Assembly: GCF_026151205.1 (NCBI RefSeq)
Contig: NC_087073.1
Coordinates: forward strand, 11,044,411-11,108,410
Direction of reading: 5' to 3'
From: Bolinopsis microptera
Lineage: Eukaryota; Ctenophora; Tentaculata; Lobata; Bolinopsidae
Length of the DNA: 64,000 bases
Positions 45,851 through 56,146 of this stretch are shown one piece after another. A program made the position numbers and the translations under genes. The notes beneath the pieces were generated by a model. The model was given only the letters and a program-made list of their open reading frames with translations. It had not been told where the DNA came from and ran no database searches. Each line of letters begins with the position of its first letter. Within the stretch, counting starts at the first letter, position 1.

Positions 45851-47486
45851 GAAAATAGTTATAAAAGCTATACTTTTCTACATGTTTCGCTATCGCCTGA
45901 AGAGCTGTACACTTTAGTCTAAAGAAAAATTCAGAAAAAATTATATATTAATCCCTTACTCCTTCATAAATCTAATCAAGTATGGAATCGACCCTTTAAA
46001 TAACGGCCTAAATTATGGGTTTTAAAGTAGCAGTACATCACCACAAAATTCTGAAACTAAGGAAAAGTTCAAAAGATTGTCAACAGACTGCAGTTTTTGA
46101 ATTTTGTAATTTCGATATTCAGAAGTAAAGTTATGACCGGCCGTTGAAAAATATTGATTTCATCATAAAATACACATAATATTTCAACCACGCCAATAAT
46201 TCTGATGCACTCTGATGTACAGCTGCCCTAATGGAAATTCTTTGCTGAACTGAGCTGGAGTATGAATGAGGCAGCAGCGATAAATTCGATAAAAGTTCAA
46301 AACGTTATACATAATTCGAGCGAAAATAGCATGTTTTTAAAAATGTTTCCTCAGACTCTTCAGCAAAATTTGATGGACGAAGAAAATTGAAGCCCATGCT
46401 TATTATATTAGGACACATGAAGTGGATCAAGAGCTGGCGGTGGGATCGAATGAGAAACTACCTTAAACATTTTGCAATTTATGGAGGATTTATGGAATAT
46501 TACCGCGAATATCAATAAGCTGTGATCTTAATTTGCCTCACGTTTGCGCGGCTGTATACGTGACGTTGGGGGTCACGACGTGTTACAATTAAAAGTCTTA
46601 ATCAGGTAACCAGAAGTGGTCAACCCAGCTGTAGAGGAATCTACGAATCTATTTCTTAGCCATTTCTGTCACATTTTTAGTGACTTATGTTACAGGTCTA
46701 AGGTTTTCAAGTCAGTTGGGATCTAATTTCAGTAAGAAATTTCAATTAATCATGTGATCTAGTTAATCAGGTTATGATCAAGATCAATGACTGAGGAGGC
46801 TCACTCTGCGTGTGCATTCAACGCTGCAATTAGGAGAAAGATATTTGTTAGACAGCCATATAGATTTTGGTGACTGTGTAGAATGCAGAAAACATAGAAA
46901 CTAATATGATGAAGTATCTACAGACGTGATCGGAATAATTATAAACGTAAAGTAAAAATATCCACATTCCAGGAAAAAGGAAATGCGTAAAATAAAACGA
47001 AATAGCTCGAGGGATGGTAACATCATACCTGCTGCTAACCTAATACCCAGAATCCGTTGAGAGACGATCAACCGCGGAGGCCGGAGCTTCCTCTGAATCG
47101 CTATCAACCATAAATCAGAATGCAGTGTAATCAGTAATTAGTTGTATTTAAAAAACAAAACTCGAGATGGGTTATTAATCATTATCTTACTACCTTATCG
47201 ATCGGTCATAATTGTCACTGACAAGTTTTTCACGGCCAAATTTTTCACGGACATAATTATTTACGGTCATGACCGCCCAAATAATTGTAAACATTTTTAG
47301 TAAACTCTAGAATGTCATGTGACTGAGGACTAAGGACTAGCCGTAGGGCCTGTTGTGATATCATGGGTCGCTTAGGTTCCATCAGGATCTGGTAGTCCTC
47401 ATAATCCTACGGCCTCTATGTATCGTCATCTAGCACAACTCCTTAAGAATCTTATAAATTTGGCATGTGAAAATGTGCAGCCTTCC
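45851..47486. other. No gene; dispersed repeat copy 2 at 46389-46610
   Basis: 46389-46610 matches 40868-41095. The minus-strand ORF at 46901-47107 has no recognised character. Confidence 0.4.
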
Positions 47487-47830
47487 AGACATTACTGGGC
47501 CGCGCTCAGCCTGTCATTCCGCCTAATCTCTATTCTATTCATGTTAATGAATATGATAGCCTGAGGTCCCCAGGTAATCCAGACATTGATTGGGACAACG
47601 AGGTGTCGTACGTCACCTCAAGATCGGGTGACAGGGAGCTGACCTGATCATAACCCAGTTGATTGGGTCTGAGGTCACGTGATTATGAGCCTGAGGTCAC
47701 GTGGCTATGACGTCACCAGAGCTTGTTCTCCGTTTCCCGCTCATTGGACCAGGTAGTTGCATGCTTGTGAATGTGAGTGTAAGTTCAGCTGTACTGTAGT
47801 ATATATCTAATTACACCCCCCCCAAAGAAG

Positions 47831-48480
47831 TAAGAACTTATACTGAAAGAAAACTGAATGTTGGTGAACTGGAAGTGGAGCAGCTATACAAGGACAGCTG
47901 TGCTGATCATATTTGGTCTCAACATTCCTCCTTCTCAACATTCCTCTCCAACATTCCTCTCCAACATTCTTCTCCAACATTCCTCTTATCAAGATATATT
48001 TGTAGTCTCGTAGTTTAAGCGTAGTTAAACTGTGATGCACAGTTTAACTACGCACATAAAAAAACGAGGATTATTTAGTTCATTGTTCATATGATCTTGA
48101 CATACGTTGCATGCCACTTTTCGGGCGCTAAGCGCGCGCCGCCGAAGGCGAAACATCAAACATGTATCAAATATGATCCAAATTGTTAAATTTAAATTTG
48201 TAATTAATGTTCAAGTAAAATAAAACAGTTCTAAATAAGAATTTCGTGTAGTTTGTTTGTATCAATATACCTTGATGGCTTGTATCAAGATATAACTTAT
48301 AATATTGTCAATTGTAGTTGACGGATTAGATAAAAAATTCTAAATTTTATGGAAGTAAGAATTTCCAATGTGTCTTATCGAAAGTGAGTGAGAGCGAGAG
48401 AAACACTTCATATCACATTGTACTTGTGGCAATTTTATTAACTGATCCTCTTATTTGTAAAGCTACCCTCAATACTTAAT
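47831..48480. other. No gene; ACATTCCTCTCCA short tandem repeat
   Basis: (ACATTCCTCTCCA) repeats at 47930-47990. GGGCGCTAAGCGCGCGCCGCCG near 48123 is GC-rich and partly palindromic. Confidence 0.45.
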
Positions 48481-48680
48481 TGACGATGTCAATTCATCGC
48501 AGCTCGGCGAGGCACAGTAGCTGTAGCGCATTTCGCTGATCTAGCTGTGAGAAGCATCAATGAGTGTGAGAAGCCTCATTGAGTGCGCGACACGGCACAG
48601 TAATGCATCGCGCTACAAGTAGAACATATAATAAGTTTACTGGGCCGCGCTCAGCCTGTCATTCCGCCAAATCTCTATAT
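48481..48680 (+). repeat. GC-rich interspersed repeat, copy 2
   Basis: TTGACGATGTCAATTCATCG then CAGCTCGGCGAGGCACAGTA matches 35082-35215. TTACTGGGCCGCGCTCAGCC follows at 48637, a partial outer-arm sequence. Confidence 0.6.
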
Positions 48681-48688
48681 ATATGTTT

Positions 48689-49086
48689 ATGAACACTTAC
48701 TCTTAATAAGGAAAATGAAGTAGATAGTGCCGCCAATGTATTAGATCTTGATATTTCGATAAATAGAGACTAGAGAGGGGAAGTTTTCTTGTAGAGTTTA
48801 TGATAAAAGGGATAAGTTTGATTTTAAAGTGGTTAAGTTTCAACCTTTGATGAGTAATCAAGCTAGTAGTGTATTATATGGCACGTACTGTTCACAGGTT
48901 GTGAGATATTCTAGGATCTGTAATAACGTTGTTGCTTTTTCTGATAGGGTTTTGAAATTTACTGATGATTTAATTGAGTTGGGTTTTAGACGGGATCGTC
49001 TTAGTAAAATATACTTATCTGTGGTAAAGAGGCATGGGCTAAAGAATAAGTTTGGTATTGGGTGTGGAAATATATTAATGCCATAG
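48689..49086 (+). pseudogene. C-terminal fragment of a reverse-transcriptase-type ORF
   Basis: Reading through one stop and an adjacent shift gives VLDLDISINRD, then LYDKRDKFDFKVVKFQPLMS, SSVLYGTYCSQVVRYSRICN and FTDDLIELGFRRDRLSKIYL, ending at TAG. The order L-D-L-x-I, Y-D-K-R-D-x-F-x-F, Y-G-x-Y-x-S-Q-x-x-R-Y-x-R-x-C is one I associate with the C-terminal part of repeated RT-related ORFs in invertebrates; the exact class is uncertain. Only the 3' end is present. Confidence 0.45.
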
Positions 49087-49481
49087 CTTGACCTATTGGC
49101 ATCTATTTCTATTGTTGCGCAATATTTGTTGCACGTGTTGAATTTAGTTTTATAATAACTTTGCAACGGCGCAAATCGGAGTTCTAGAATTGCGCGGGAG
49201 ATTACGCGGGAGATCTATTAGTTTAATTATTGGGTCAGTTCGTGTTATGACGTGTCGACTACGTTTCGGTATACTTTATCCCTACCGTTTTATTACATTT
49301 TCTTTATTTACCTATTACTATACATATTTAATCTTAAATTGTCATTTTAGTGGAACTATGTAAAAGGGGATCGTTGCTAGCGTCGAGATTGTCTTAACCC
49401 TGCCTTAGTCAGTTGAAAGTCTGATAGCATATGTTCCGTTTGATTTGACCAAACTAATGCCTTTCATTGCTTTATAATAGC

Positions 49482-51968
49482 TAGTACAGTCAAATCCGTC
49501 CTTATTTAAGCCTTTGTCGGACAAAATTCGCAACAAAGCGATTTTAACGGGATATGGTCGGGACAGTTCCCAGGAATCATTCCAGAAAATTCCCAAAATT
49601 TCTGACTTGAGCAAAATCCACAATTACCACTTTTTTACCACCTTTTTACCACTTTAGTTTTCCACAAATAAGTCACGTTCTGAATATCCAAGAGGGTTCT
49701 AGTTTAAAGCAGTGTGTTAAGAAAACAAAGAAGAACAACTTTTCCTTTAACAACTTTTTCAAAAATAAATTATTTAATTAATTAATTAAATAATTAGTAA
49801 ATTTTCAAATATTTTAAAAATATATTTTGATCAAAAATGTTCACAATTACATTACACGTACAATGAACTAATTTTTATAAAACTTTTGAAAATTTTCACT
49901 TTCAATATTTTGGACTTGTAAAATTTTCGAAATTTGACAAGAATACCCACTATTTACCACTTTTTACCACATTGGATCTCCGCTAATAAAACGACTTCTG
50001 AATGTCGTAGAAGGTTCTAGATTGAACCGATGTGTTCAAAACATAAGAGAGAACAACTTTTTATTCGCCAACCTTTGGATTAGATAAATAATCAATTAAT
50101 TAATTAGATAATTAATTAATTCATAATGGACGGTGGTATGTTGCTTCATAAAACTACGTGGACTATTGGATTGACTTTTGCCGATATATGTGTCCAATAT
50201 TTCGATGTTTTAAGGAAATTTGAAGATGTAACAGTTATTTTCGATGGGTACCAGTCCAGTACGAAGGATATGATGCATAAAAAGAGGAAAAAAGATGACT
50301 GCATTGATATTCACCCTGGACTTGATAAAAAACTTTCTGTCTCTAAGGTACAGTTTCTTAGCAACAATGGAAACAAGAGCAGATTCTTCTTTATGTTAGG
50401 AAATTTCCTAGTTGGCAAAATTATCACGGTTCTACACGCAGAAAAAGATGCAGATGTTTTGATTTGCAGAGAGGCAGTTGAATGGTCTAATCAAGTTGAT
50501 GTTTCTGTAATTGGTGATGATACTGATCTGCTTGTCATTTTACTGCACATGACCAAACACTTTGCATTTGACCACCGACTGTTTCTCACCACCAAAAGCT
50601 ACATCTATGACATCGAGAAAATCCGAAGTGTGCTTGGTAAGAGGCACGTAAACACGATACTGCTGTGCCACGCTTTCACTGGATCAGACACCACCAGTCG
50701 GGTCCACGGAGTTGGTAAGGATCGGCTATTCAGAATGATCGCATCTATTGATGAAAGTACAATAGATGCTTTTTATTCGGCAAATTCTACGCCAGCTACC
50801 ATAAAGCATGTCGGAGAACTTTTGATGCTGCAGCTGATTTCATCAAAATCGAGATCACTAGATGAAGCCAGACTTTCTGTTCTTGAACAAAAGTCGCAAT
50901 CTTCATCAGCAGACATCAAGTGCGAACAGCTCCCGCCAACATCTGGGGCAGCTGAACAACATTCTTATCGTGTGTACCATCAGCTGCAGGCGTGGGATGA
51001 GAATGACCTAGATCCGATAAGCTGGGGATGGAAGATGAACAATGGGGCGCATGTACCAGTGACCACTCTTATGAGTACAGCTCCGAAAAAGCTCATTCAA
51101 AACATCAGTTGCAACTGTTTAAAGTCAGGTTGTGGCAATGCTTGTTCATGCAGAAAAGCAGGAATACATTGTGGATCAACCTGCCTCAAATGTCAGGACA
51201 ATTGCACCAATGTTCCAGCTGAGGACTCATAAGTATAGCTGTTTCGATTTCCCAATTAATTACATGAAAAGTTGTTAATTATTCGTGTTATGTAATTTTA
51301 AAATATTTTGATCGAAAATAATTTTTATAATTTTTGAATATTTGTTAAATAATTGATTAACTGATTAATTAATTATCTAATTCAAATGTTGGCAAATAAA
51401 AAGTTGTTCTCTCTTATGTTTTGAACACATCGGTTCAATCTAGAACCTTCTACGACTTTCAGGAGTCGTTTTATTAGCGGAGATCCAATGTGGTAAAAAG
51501 TGGTAAATAGTGGGTATTCTTGTCAAATTTCGAAAATTTTACAAGTCCAAAATATTGAAAGTGAAAATTTTCAAAAGTTTTATAAAAATTAGTTCATTGT
51601 ACGTGTAATGTAATTGTGAACATTTTTGATCAAAATATATTTTTAAAATATTTGAAAATTTACTAATTATTTAATTAATTAATTAAATAATTTATTTTTG
51701 AAAAAGTTGTTAAAGGAAAAGTTGTTCTTTTTTGTTTTCTTAACACACTGCTTTAAACTAGAACCCTCTTGGATATTCAGAACGTGACTTATTTGTGGAA
51801 AACTAAAGTGGTAAAAAGGTGGTAAAAAAGTGGTAATTGTGGATTTTGCTCAAGTCAGAAATTTTGGGAATTTTCTGGAATGATTCCTGGGAACTGTCCC
51901 GACCATATCCCGTTAAAATCGCTTTGTTGCGAATTTTGTCCGACAAAAAGACGGATTTGACTGTACTA
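49482..51968 (+). mobile_element. 2.49-kb long-TIR transposon carrying a FEN/PIN-like gene
   Basis: The left TIR is 49482 to about 50110 and the right TIR about 51345 to 51968, each about 620 bp. The ends read TAGTACAGTCAAATCCGTC on the left and its exact reverse complement on the right. TACAGTC fits Tc1/mariner-style CAGT ends with a TA duplication (49485-49486 and 51964-51965). TA-GTACAG with TA at 49482-49483 and 51967-51968 is the alternative. Inverted landmarks include GGGATATGGTCGGGACAGTT, TTTCTGACTTGAGCAAAATC and GGATCTCCGCTAATAAAACG. The left TIR has a small insertion (TTATTTAAGCC near 49503). The only gene is 50126-51232. No DDE transposase is recognised. Confidence 0.8.
50126..51232 (+). 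CDS. FEN/PIN-like nuclease-domain protein with CXC-like tail, 368 aa
   Basis: Intact ORF filling the space between the TIRs. The acidic positions follow the FEN/XPG-type PIN pattern: FDGY (Asp40), AEKDADVL (Glu106, Asp108, Asp110), IGDDTDLLV (Asp131, 132, 134) and AFTGSDTTS (Asp188). Residues 49-57 are basic. The C-terminus (about 329-360) has Cys-x-Cys-rich spacing, CNCLKSGCGNACSC then CGSTCLKCQDNC, like a tesmin/TSO1 CXC zinc-binding segment. Nuclease activity is inferred from these residues and not shown. The ORF starts exactly before the first DGG motif, and proteins of this type I recall are longer upstream, so it may be N-terminally trimmed or captured. Asp2 could be the first metal ligand. 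Confidence 0.65.
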   Translation: MDGGMLLHKTTWTIGLTFADICVQYFDVLRKFEDVTVIFDGYQSSTKDMMHKKRKKDDCIDIHPGLDKKLSVSKVQFLSNNGNKSRFFFMLGNFLVGKIITVLHAEKDADVLICREAVEWSNQVDVSVIGDDTDLLVILLHMTKHFAFDHRLFLTTKSYIYDIEKIRSVLGKRHVNTILLCHAFTGSDTTSRVHGVGKDRLFRMIASIDESTIDAFYSANSTPATIKHVGELLMLQLISSKSRSLDEARLSVLEQKSQSSSADIKCEQLPPTSGAAEQHSYRVYHQLQAWDENDLDPISWGWKMNNGAHVPVTTLMSTAPKKLIQNISCNCLKSGCGNACSCRKAGIHCGSTCLKCQDNCTNVPAEDS

Positions 51969-52089
51969 AGCCTGAGGTCCCAAGTAAATAATAAGTGTTT
52001 ACGTACGCTGACCAAATTTCAACGTCTATGTAGCGCATGTAGTCTTGGCACTTCTCCCTCCAGTATGCAGTAACCACTTTTCAGGTTTC

Positions 52090-52370
52090 TATAGTGCATA
52101 GTGACAGTGTATAGGGGTTAATTAGGTATAAACTACAGTACATCTGTACTTACACCTACATTCACAAGCATGCAAGCTCACCTGGTCCAATGAGCGGGAA
52201 ACGGAGGACAAGGTCTGGTGACGTCATAGTCACATGACCTCGAGGTCACGTGAATGTACATAGGCTCATAATCACGTGACCTCAGACCCAAACAATGATC
52301 AATTAGGTTCGGGCATGGTCAGCCCCCTGTCACCCGATCTTGAGGTGACGTACGGCACCTCGTTTACGCA
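52090..52370. repeat. Right inner arm of the composite
   Basis: Reverse complement of about 47600-47810, including CRE/E-box-like TGACGTCA and CACGTGA sequences and CATTCACAAGCATGCAAGC. Confidence 0.7.
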
Positions 52371-53300
52371 ACCAAAGGCTGAAAGGCTACACACGTCGCA
52401 TATGAAGACAAAAGCGCGGGTAATTTTGGCACCACTGTGGTGCTTTTACCGCCGTGAGGCGGGCGCGCGCAACTGCAAGTGCAAGGGCTCTGGATAAAGC
52501 AAGACATATTCTTAATTCTATTTCCCTAAAAATTCGGCCGCGCAATCGTGCGCGGCGGGCCTACAAGTACAACGTGAGATTGTAGCGAGATGCGCTACTG
52601 GGCCGCGCCGTGCATCCAATAATGCTTCTTCCAACCACATAAATCGGCGAAATGCACCACTGGGCCTCGCCGAGCTGGGAAAGATTGACATGATCGTGAA
52701 TCAAAACGTGAGACAACCCGAAAACCGTTGACGTGAGTTTGTCTGCAGCGCGCGTTTTGGTAGCCAGTAGTTGACGGATGTTACTCGTCTAAATTTCTTC
52801 GAAGTAGCGCGCGCCGCTTTCTTCTCGAAATGGCCCGACGGCAAGTGCTACGAAGTAGCGCGCGCCGGGCTAGATCATTAACAATGGTCAAGCCAGTAGC
52901 TGTACTGAATGTACTCTGTAAACATTAAACATACAAAATGTTGTAGGTTTATAACCTACCAGGACGCGTGCCGAGTTGGAACAGATATTTTACGAGTATC
53001 ACCCGTTAAACAAAATGTTAATTACCGACGCCACGCGATGTTAATCCTTTACACGTCACAGCGTTTAGCTGCTCAATAATGCATCGCTACTAATTATTAA
53101 TTAAATTGTTGCTCTATCCAGAGCCCTTGCGCTTGCAGTGGCGCGCCTCCCAACGGTAAACAAAGGCGCCCGCGCGCAGCGGCGCGAACAGCGAAAGCAC
53201 ATGGTTAGGTGAAATTTGTAGGTTTATAACCTACCAGGACGCGAGCCGTGTTGGACTCGTCGACGGTCACCCGTTAAGGTGAAATTAAATTGGCACCCGT
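52371..53300. repeat. GC-rich interspersed repeats, no gene
   Basis: Inverted relatives of 35106-35215 at 52575-52677 (TAGCGAGATGCGCTACTGGG, AATCGGCGAAATGC). A copy of the 62-bp unit lies at 52772, with its shortened follower after it. GTAGGTTTATAACCTACCAG, a small palindrome, occurs at 52944 and again at 53218. Confidence 0.6.
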
Positions 53301-53568
53301 TATTACCTGGGGACCCCAAGCTATTATGTTCATAAAAATAAAGATTCGGCGGAATGACAGGCTGAGCGCCGCCCAGTAACACCCGTTTGTTAAGGCGACA
53401 TCAAATTGACAAGTTGCAATGAATCTTCACTGACGGTTGCGATAAACATTTTAATGCACTCAACGCGGCCCAATATAATAGTGATATAATTTTGACATAA
53501 TGACATTTAGTCAAGTATTTTTTACTACTACAAAAGGTGTACAGCCATCTCTGAGGAACACTAGGATA

Positions 53569-53598
53569 GGATACAAGGATACAAGGATACAAGGAGCA
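53569..53598 (+). repeat. GATACAAG microsatellite, copy 1
   Basis: (GGATACAA)n. An equivalent run lies at 53798-53828, so the PHD-like segment is bracketed by the same microsatellite. Confidence 0.8.
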
Positions 53599-53609
53599 AC
53601 CCACATGTT

Positions 53610-53741
53610 ATGTCAACCTCATTATCTGCTACTAAGGTGTGCCATATATGCAATGCTAAAGCAACAAGAGGATTTTCTTGTCTTGGGCCATGTAAACAGT
53701 GGTACCATGTTAAATGTGCTGGACTGAAGAAAAATATTTAA
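53610..53741 (+). pseudogene. 43-codon PHD finger fragment (LINE ORF1-like)
   Basis: A short ORF starting MSTSLSATKVCHIC shows C-x2-C, then CLGPCKQWYHVKCAGL (C-x3-C-x2-W-Y-H-x2-C) before TAA. This is the first half of a PHD-type zinc finger. N-terminal PHD fingers of this size are common in CR1-like ORF1 proteins. The fragment is flanked by GATACAAG repeats and a broken continuation. Confidence 0.5.
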
Positions 53742-54266
53742 TATCGTGTCGATCCATGATGAAATTTAAAAAATGGCGTAAACCTCTAAAAACATCTAAG
53801 GATACAAGGATACAAGGATACAAGGATGCAAAAGTGATAATTACTTTATTGAGTACACAATAGTTGTAATTCTGAAATAATTTAAGTTACAAAATTCTAA
53901 TTATTTACATATGTGTAGGGATAATTTAGAAATGTTATGTAATGCTAAAGTAAAGTAAAATAAAGTAAAAATTATGACATAACATTATCACACATGTCTA
54001 CAAAGTATCAAATCACTATATGGAAAAATATAAATATCTTACCACCAAAATTAATAAATTATTAACTACAACTTTATTAAAAAATTCCAGATAAATTCAA
54101 AAAGCATTTCCAAAAGATAACCTTATTCATACTTCCCAGTGGAATAAAGATTTATAAATCGCTTTTTTGCTACAAAAGGCTGGAAATAAAGATAATCGTT
54201 ATGCTTCTCTTTATTACTAACATAGCTAGGTCCTTCAATTCTCCCTAATACTATATTTGAAACATT
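53742..54266. other. No gene seen
   Basis: AT-rich sequence with GATACAAG repeats at 53798-53828 and AAAGTAAAATAAAGTAAAA at 53948. Probably LINE 3' UTR debris. Confidence 0.4.
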
Positions 54267-54527
54267 CTAAAAATGTGAATCATTAGAAATATCCTTAGAA
54301 ATCATATCTTTCTTAAACCCTTCTAATTTAATCTTAAAACTTAAAACAGTCACAGAGTTCTTAACATCTGGAGGAAGTTTGTTCCAGTAAGGAATAACTC
54401 GCTCTGGAAGAAATGAACTTAGGAGATTCCTAATCTTTGCCATACTCTTACAACATCTGGAGACGAGACCGGCTAGGTCAGTGATGTTTTGGGGATGGAA
54501 ATTGAATTGAGTAAAGCAAACAGTCAA
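54267..54527 (-). pseudogene. LINE ORF2 C-terminal tail fragment
   Basis: SSFLPERVIPYWNKLPPDVK then NSVTVLSFKIKLEGFKK is the typical R-V-I-x-x-W-N-x-L-P ending of LINE ORF2 proteins. It ends with a natural TAA-type stop and AT-rich 3' sequence. Only about 86 codons remain. Confidence 0.65.
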
Positions 54528-54540
54528 TTAATACGCGACT

Positions 54541-55057
54541 TTTGTCCTCAATAGGCTCGAGCCCTTTGCTGAAATTAAGCAGTTAGTGCCACGTTCTTCT
54601 CCTTGTACAAGGGGGTTTCGTATCTGCCCCTTTCGATGTAGAGGTTGTGGCAGCTGATACGAAACCTTGTCAGACTTTTTCGAACATCAGATATTTTGAT
54701 AATTCGTAGATATGCCTCTGGACCTGGTTCGAAATCATGTTTAATTAAGTTATAGAATTCTAGTTTTGGCGAGGAGGCCTTGGCAGATTTCCAGGTATTC
54801 ACGAATTTTTCCCTCATGTTAAATGACTGATTTGGGTGGAGAGCTTAGATTTTGAGGAAGATGAGAGGGTGAAGTTGTATTTGGTGAGAAGCTTTGAGAT
54901 GTTGGTATACCAAGGAAGGCCCAGCATGATCTGCTCGTGAAATGCAGCAGAGAGTAGTTCGTTTTCAGTGTTTTCAAGGGGACTATAATAATATATTGCA
55001 AGTTTGCAGGCTTCAAAGAATAGAATCTAATATGTCCTATTTTAGGGAGGGGTGCCA
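54541..55057 (-). pseudogene. LINE ORF2 C-terminal fragment, different family
   Basis: Across one frameshift the minus strand reads LENTENELLSAAFHEQIMLG, NISKLLTKYNFTL, REKFVNTWKSAKASSPKLEF and VRKSLTRFRISCHNLYIERG. The LT-x-FRIS-x-H-x-L-x-IE-x-GRY pattern is familiar from C-terminal regions of invertebrate LINE polyproteins. The fragment joins abruptly to the one at 54267-54527, which looks like a separate family. Confidence 0.6.
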
Positions 55058-56146
55058 AAAGGGGAGTGGTCCCTTTTTCAGCGGTGCTGCCAACACTTAA
55101 CGTTACGCTACTGGCTCATGAGTAATTGTTTTGTGCGAGCAAATTTAAATTGCTCGCCATGAAAATTGAGTCTATAAATCTATCTTCTGAGTCTAAAAAT
55201 CTATCTTCTGAGTCTAAAAATCTATCTTCTCCTACAGTTTTTAAGCAATCACCCTGAAACTTCCAGGGTATGCTCTAGGGACCATTTAGAAGAGATAACT
55301 AAGATGAACAAATTTTATTCGATTGTGAAAATTTTGGAATCTCAAAATTCTGTCTGAGTCATAATGATCCCTATACTAGAACAAATCCTCAAAGTTTCAG
55401 GCTGATAGCTCAAAAACTGGGCAGTATCTAGATAGCCCGACCACTGTCCGCGGACAACTGTCCACAGACAACTGTCCACGAACAATGAAACTAATAAATC
55501 AAACTAATAAATCAATGTTTTAGCTCATTTTACAAAGTCAAATATTTAAAACAATTAAAATTGTATAGTGCTCAATTTGTAAATGACTAGTTGATCTTTG
55601 CTATTGGAAGTTTGTCAAGGACTGGCAGCTAGCGGGGGCAAGGAATGCACGGGCTTAGGGGCTTTTGTGCACACCAGAACACTAGCTCGGTAGATTTTTG
55701 GAAACTAGAAGGACTGAAAACTAAAATTGTTTTTGATGGAGGCTGAGGCATGTTTTTGAGAGGGACGGTATAATAGCTTGTGGTAACAACTGGCCTTTAC
55801 TTTAATAGGATGAAGTTTTAGTTTTAGGACAGGAAGAAGGCATTAAGAAGATTTGCTCTTTGTTTACAAGGCAGAATATAAGCAATGTTGGTTATAATAT
55901 GTATCAATATCTAGATCTTCGTTTATCAATTTTCACTAAATGGGTTTAAAATTTTAGGGAGGGAAATTCATCAACTTTATTAAGTACCTATCAAAAATAA
56001 ATCTTATATCAATGTAATATATTAAAAATCATAATCCTAAGTCTAATAATAAATCTGTTAAAAACACTTTCTCACTACACTGCGCTCACACACGTTAGTA
56101 AGACAAAGGAAAATGCACACCCAGCTAATTTTCAATTTCAAGATAA

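Larger units (their letters stand above)
47487..53395. mobile_element. About 5.9-kb composite with inverted outer arms
   Basis: The left arm (47487-47830) reads ACTGGGCCGCGCTCAGCCTG, CTGAGGTCCCCAGGTAAT, ACGTCACCTCAAGATCGGGT, GGTCACGTGATTATGAG and CCGTTTCCCGCTCATTGGACC. The right side holds the reverse complements: GGTCCAATGAGCGGGAAACGG (52173), CTCATAATCACGTGACC (52265), ACCCGATCTTGAGGTGACGT (52333), ATTACCTGGGGACCCC (53303) and CAGGCTGAGCGCCGCCCAGT (53369). The right arm is split by about 0.9 kb of GC-rich repeats. The interior holds a retroelement relic (48689-49086) and the 49482-51968 element. Confidence 0.6.
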
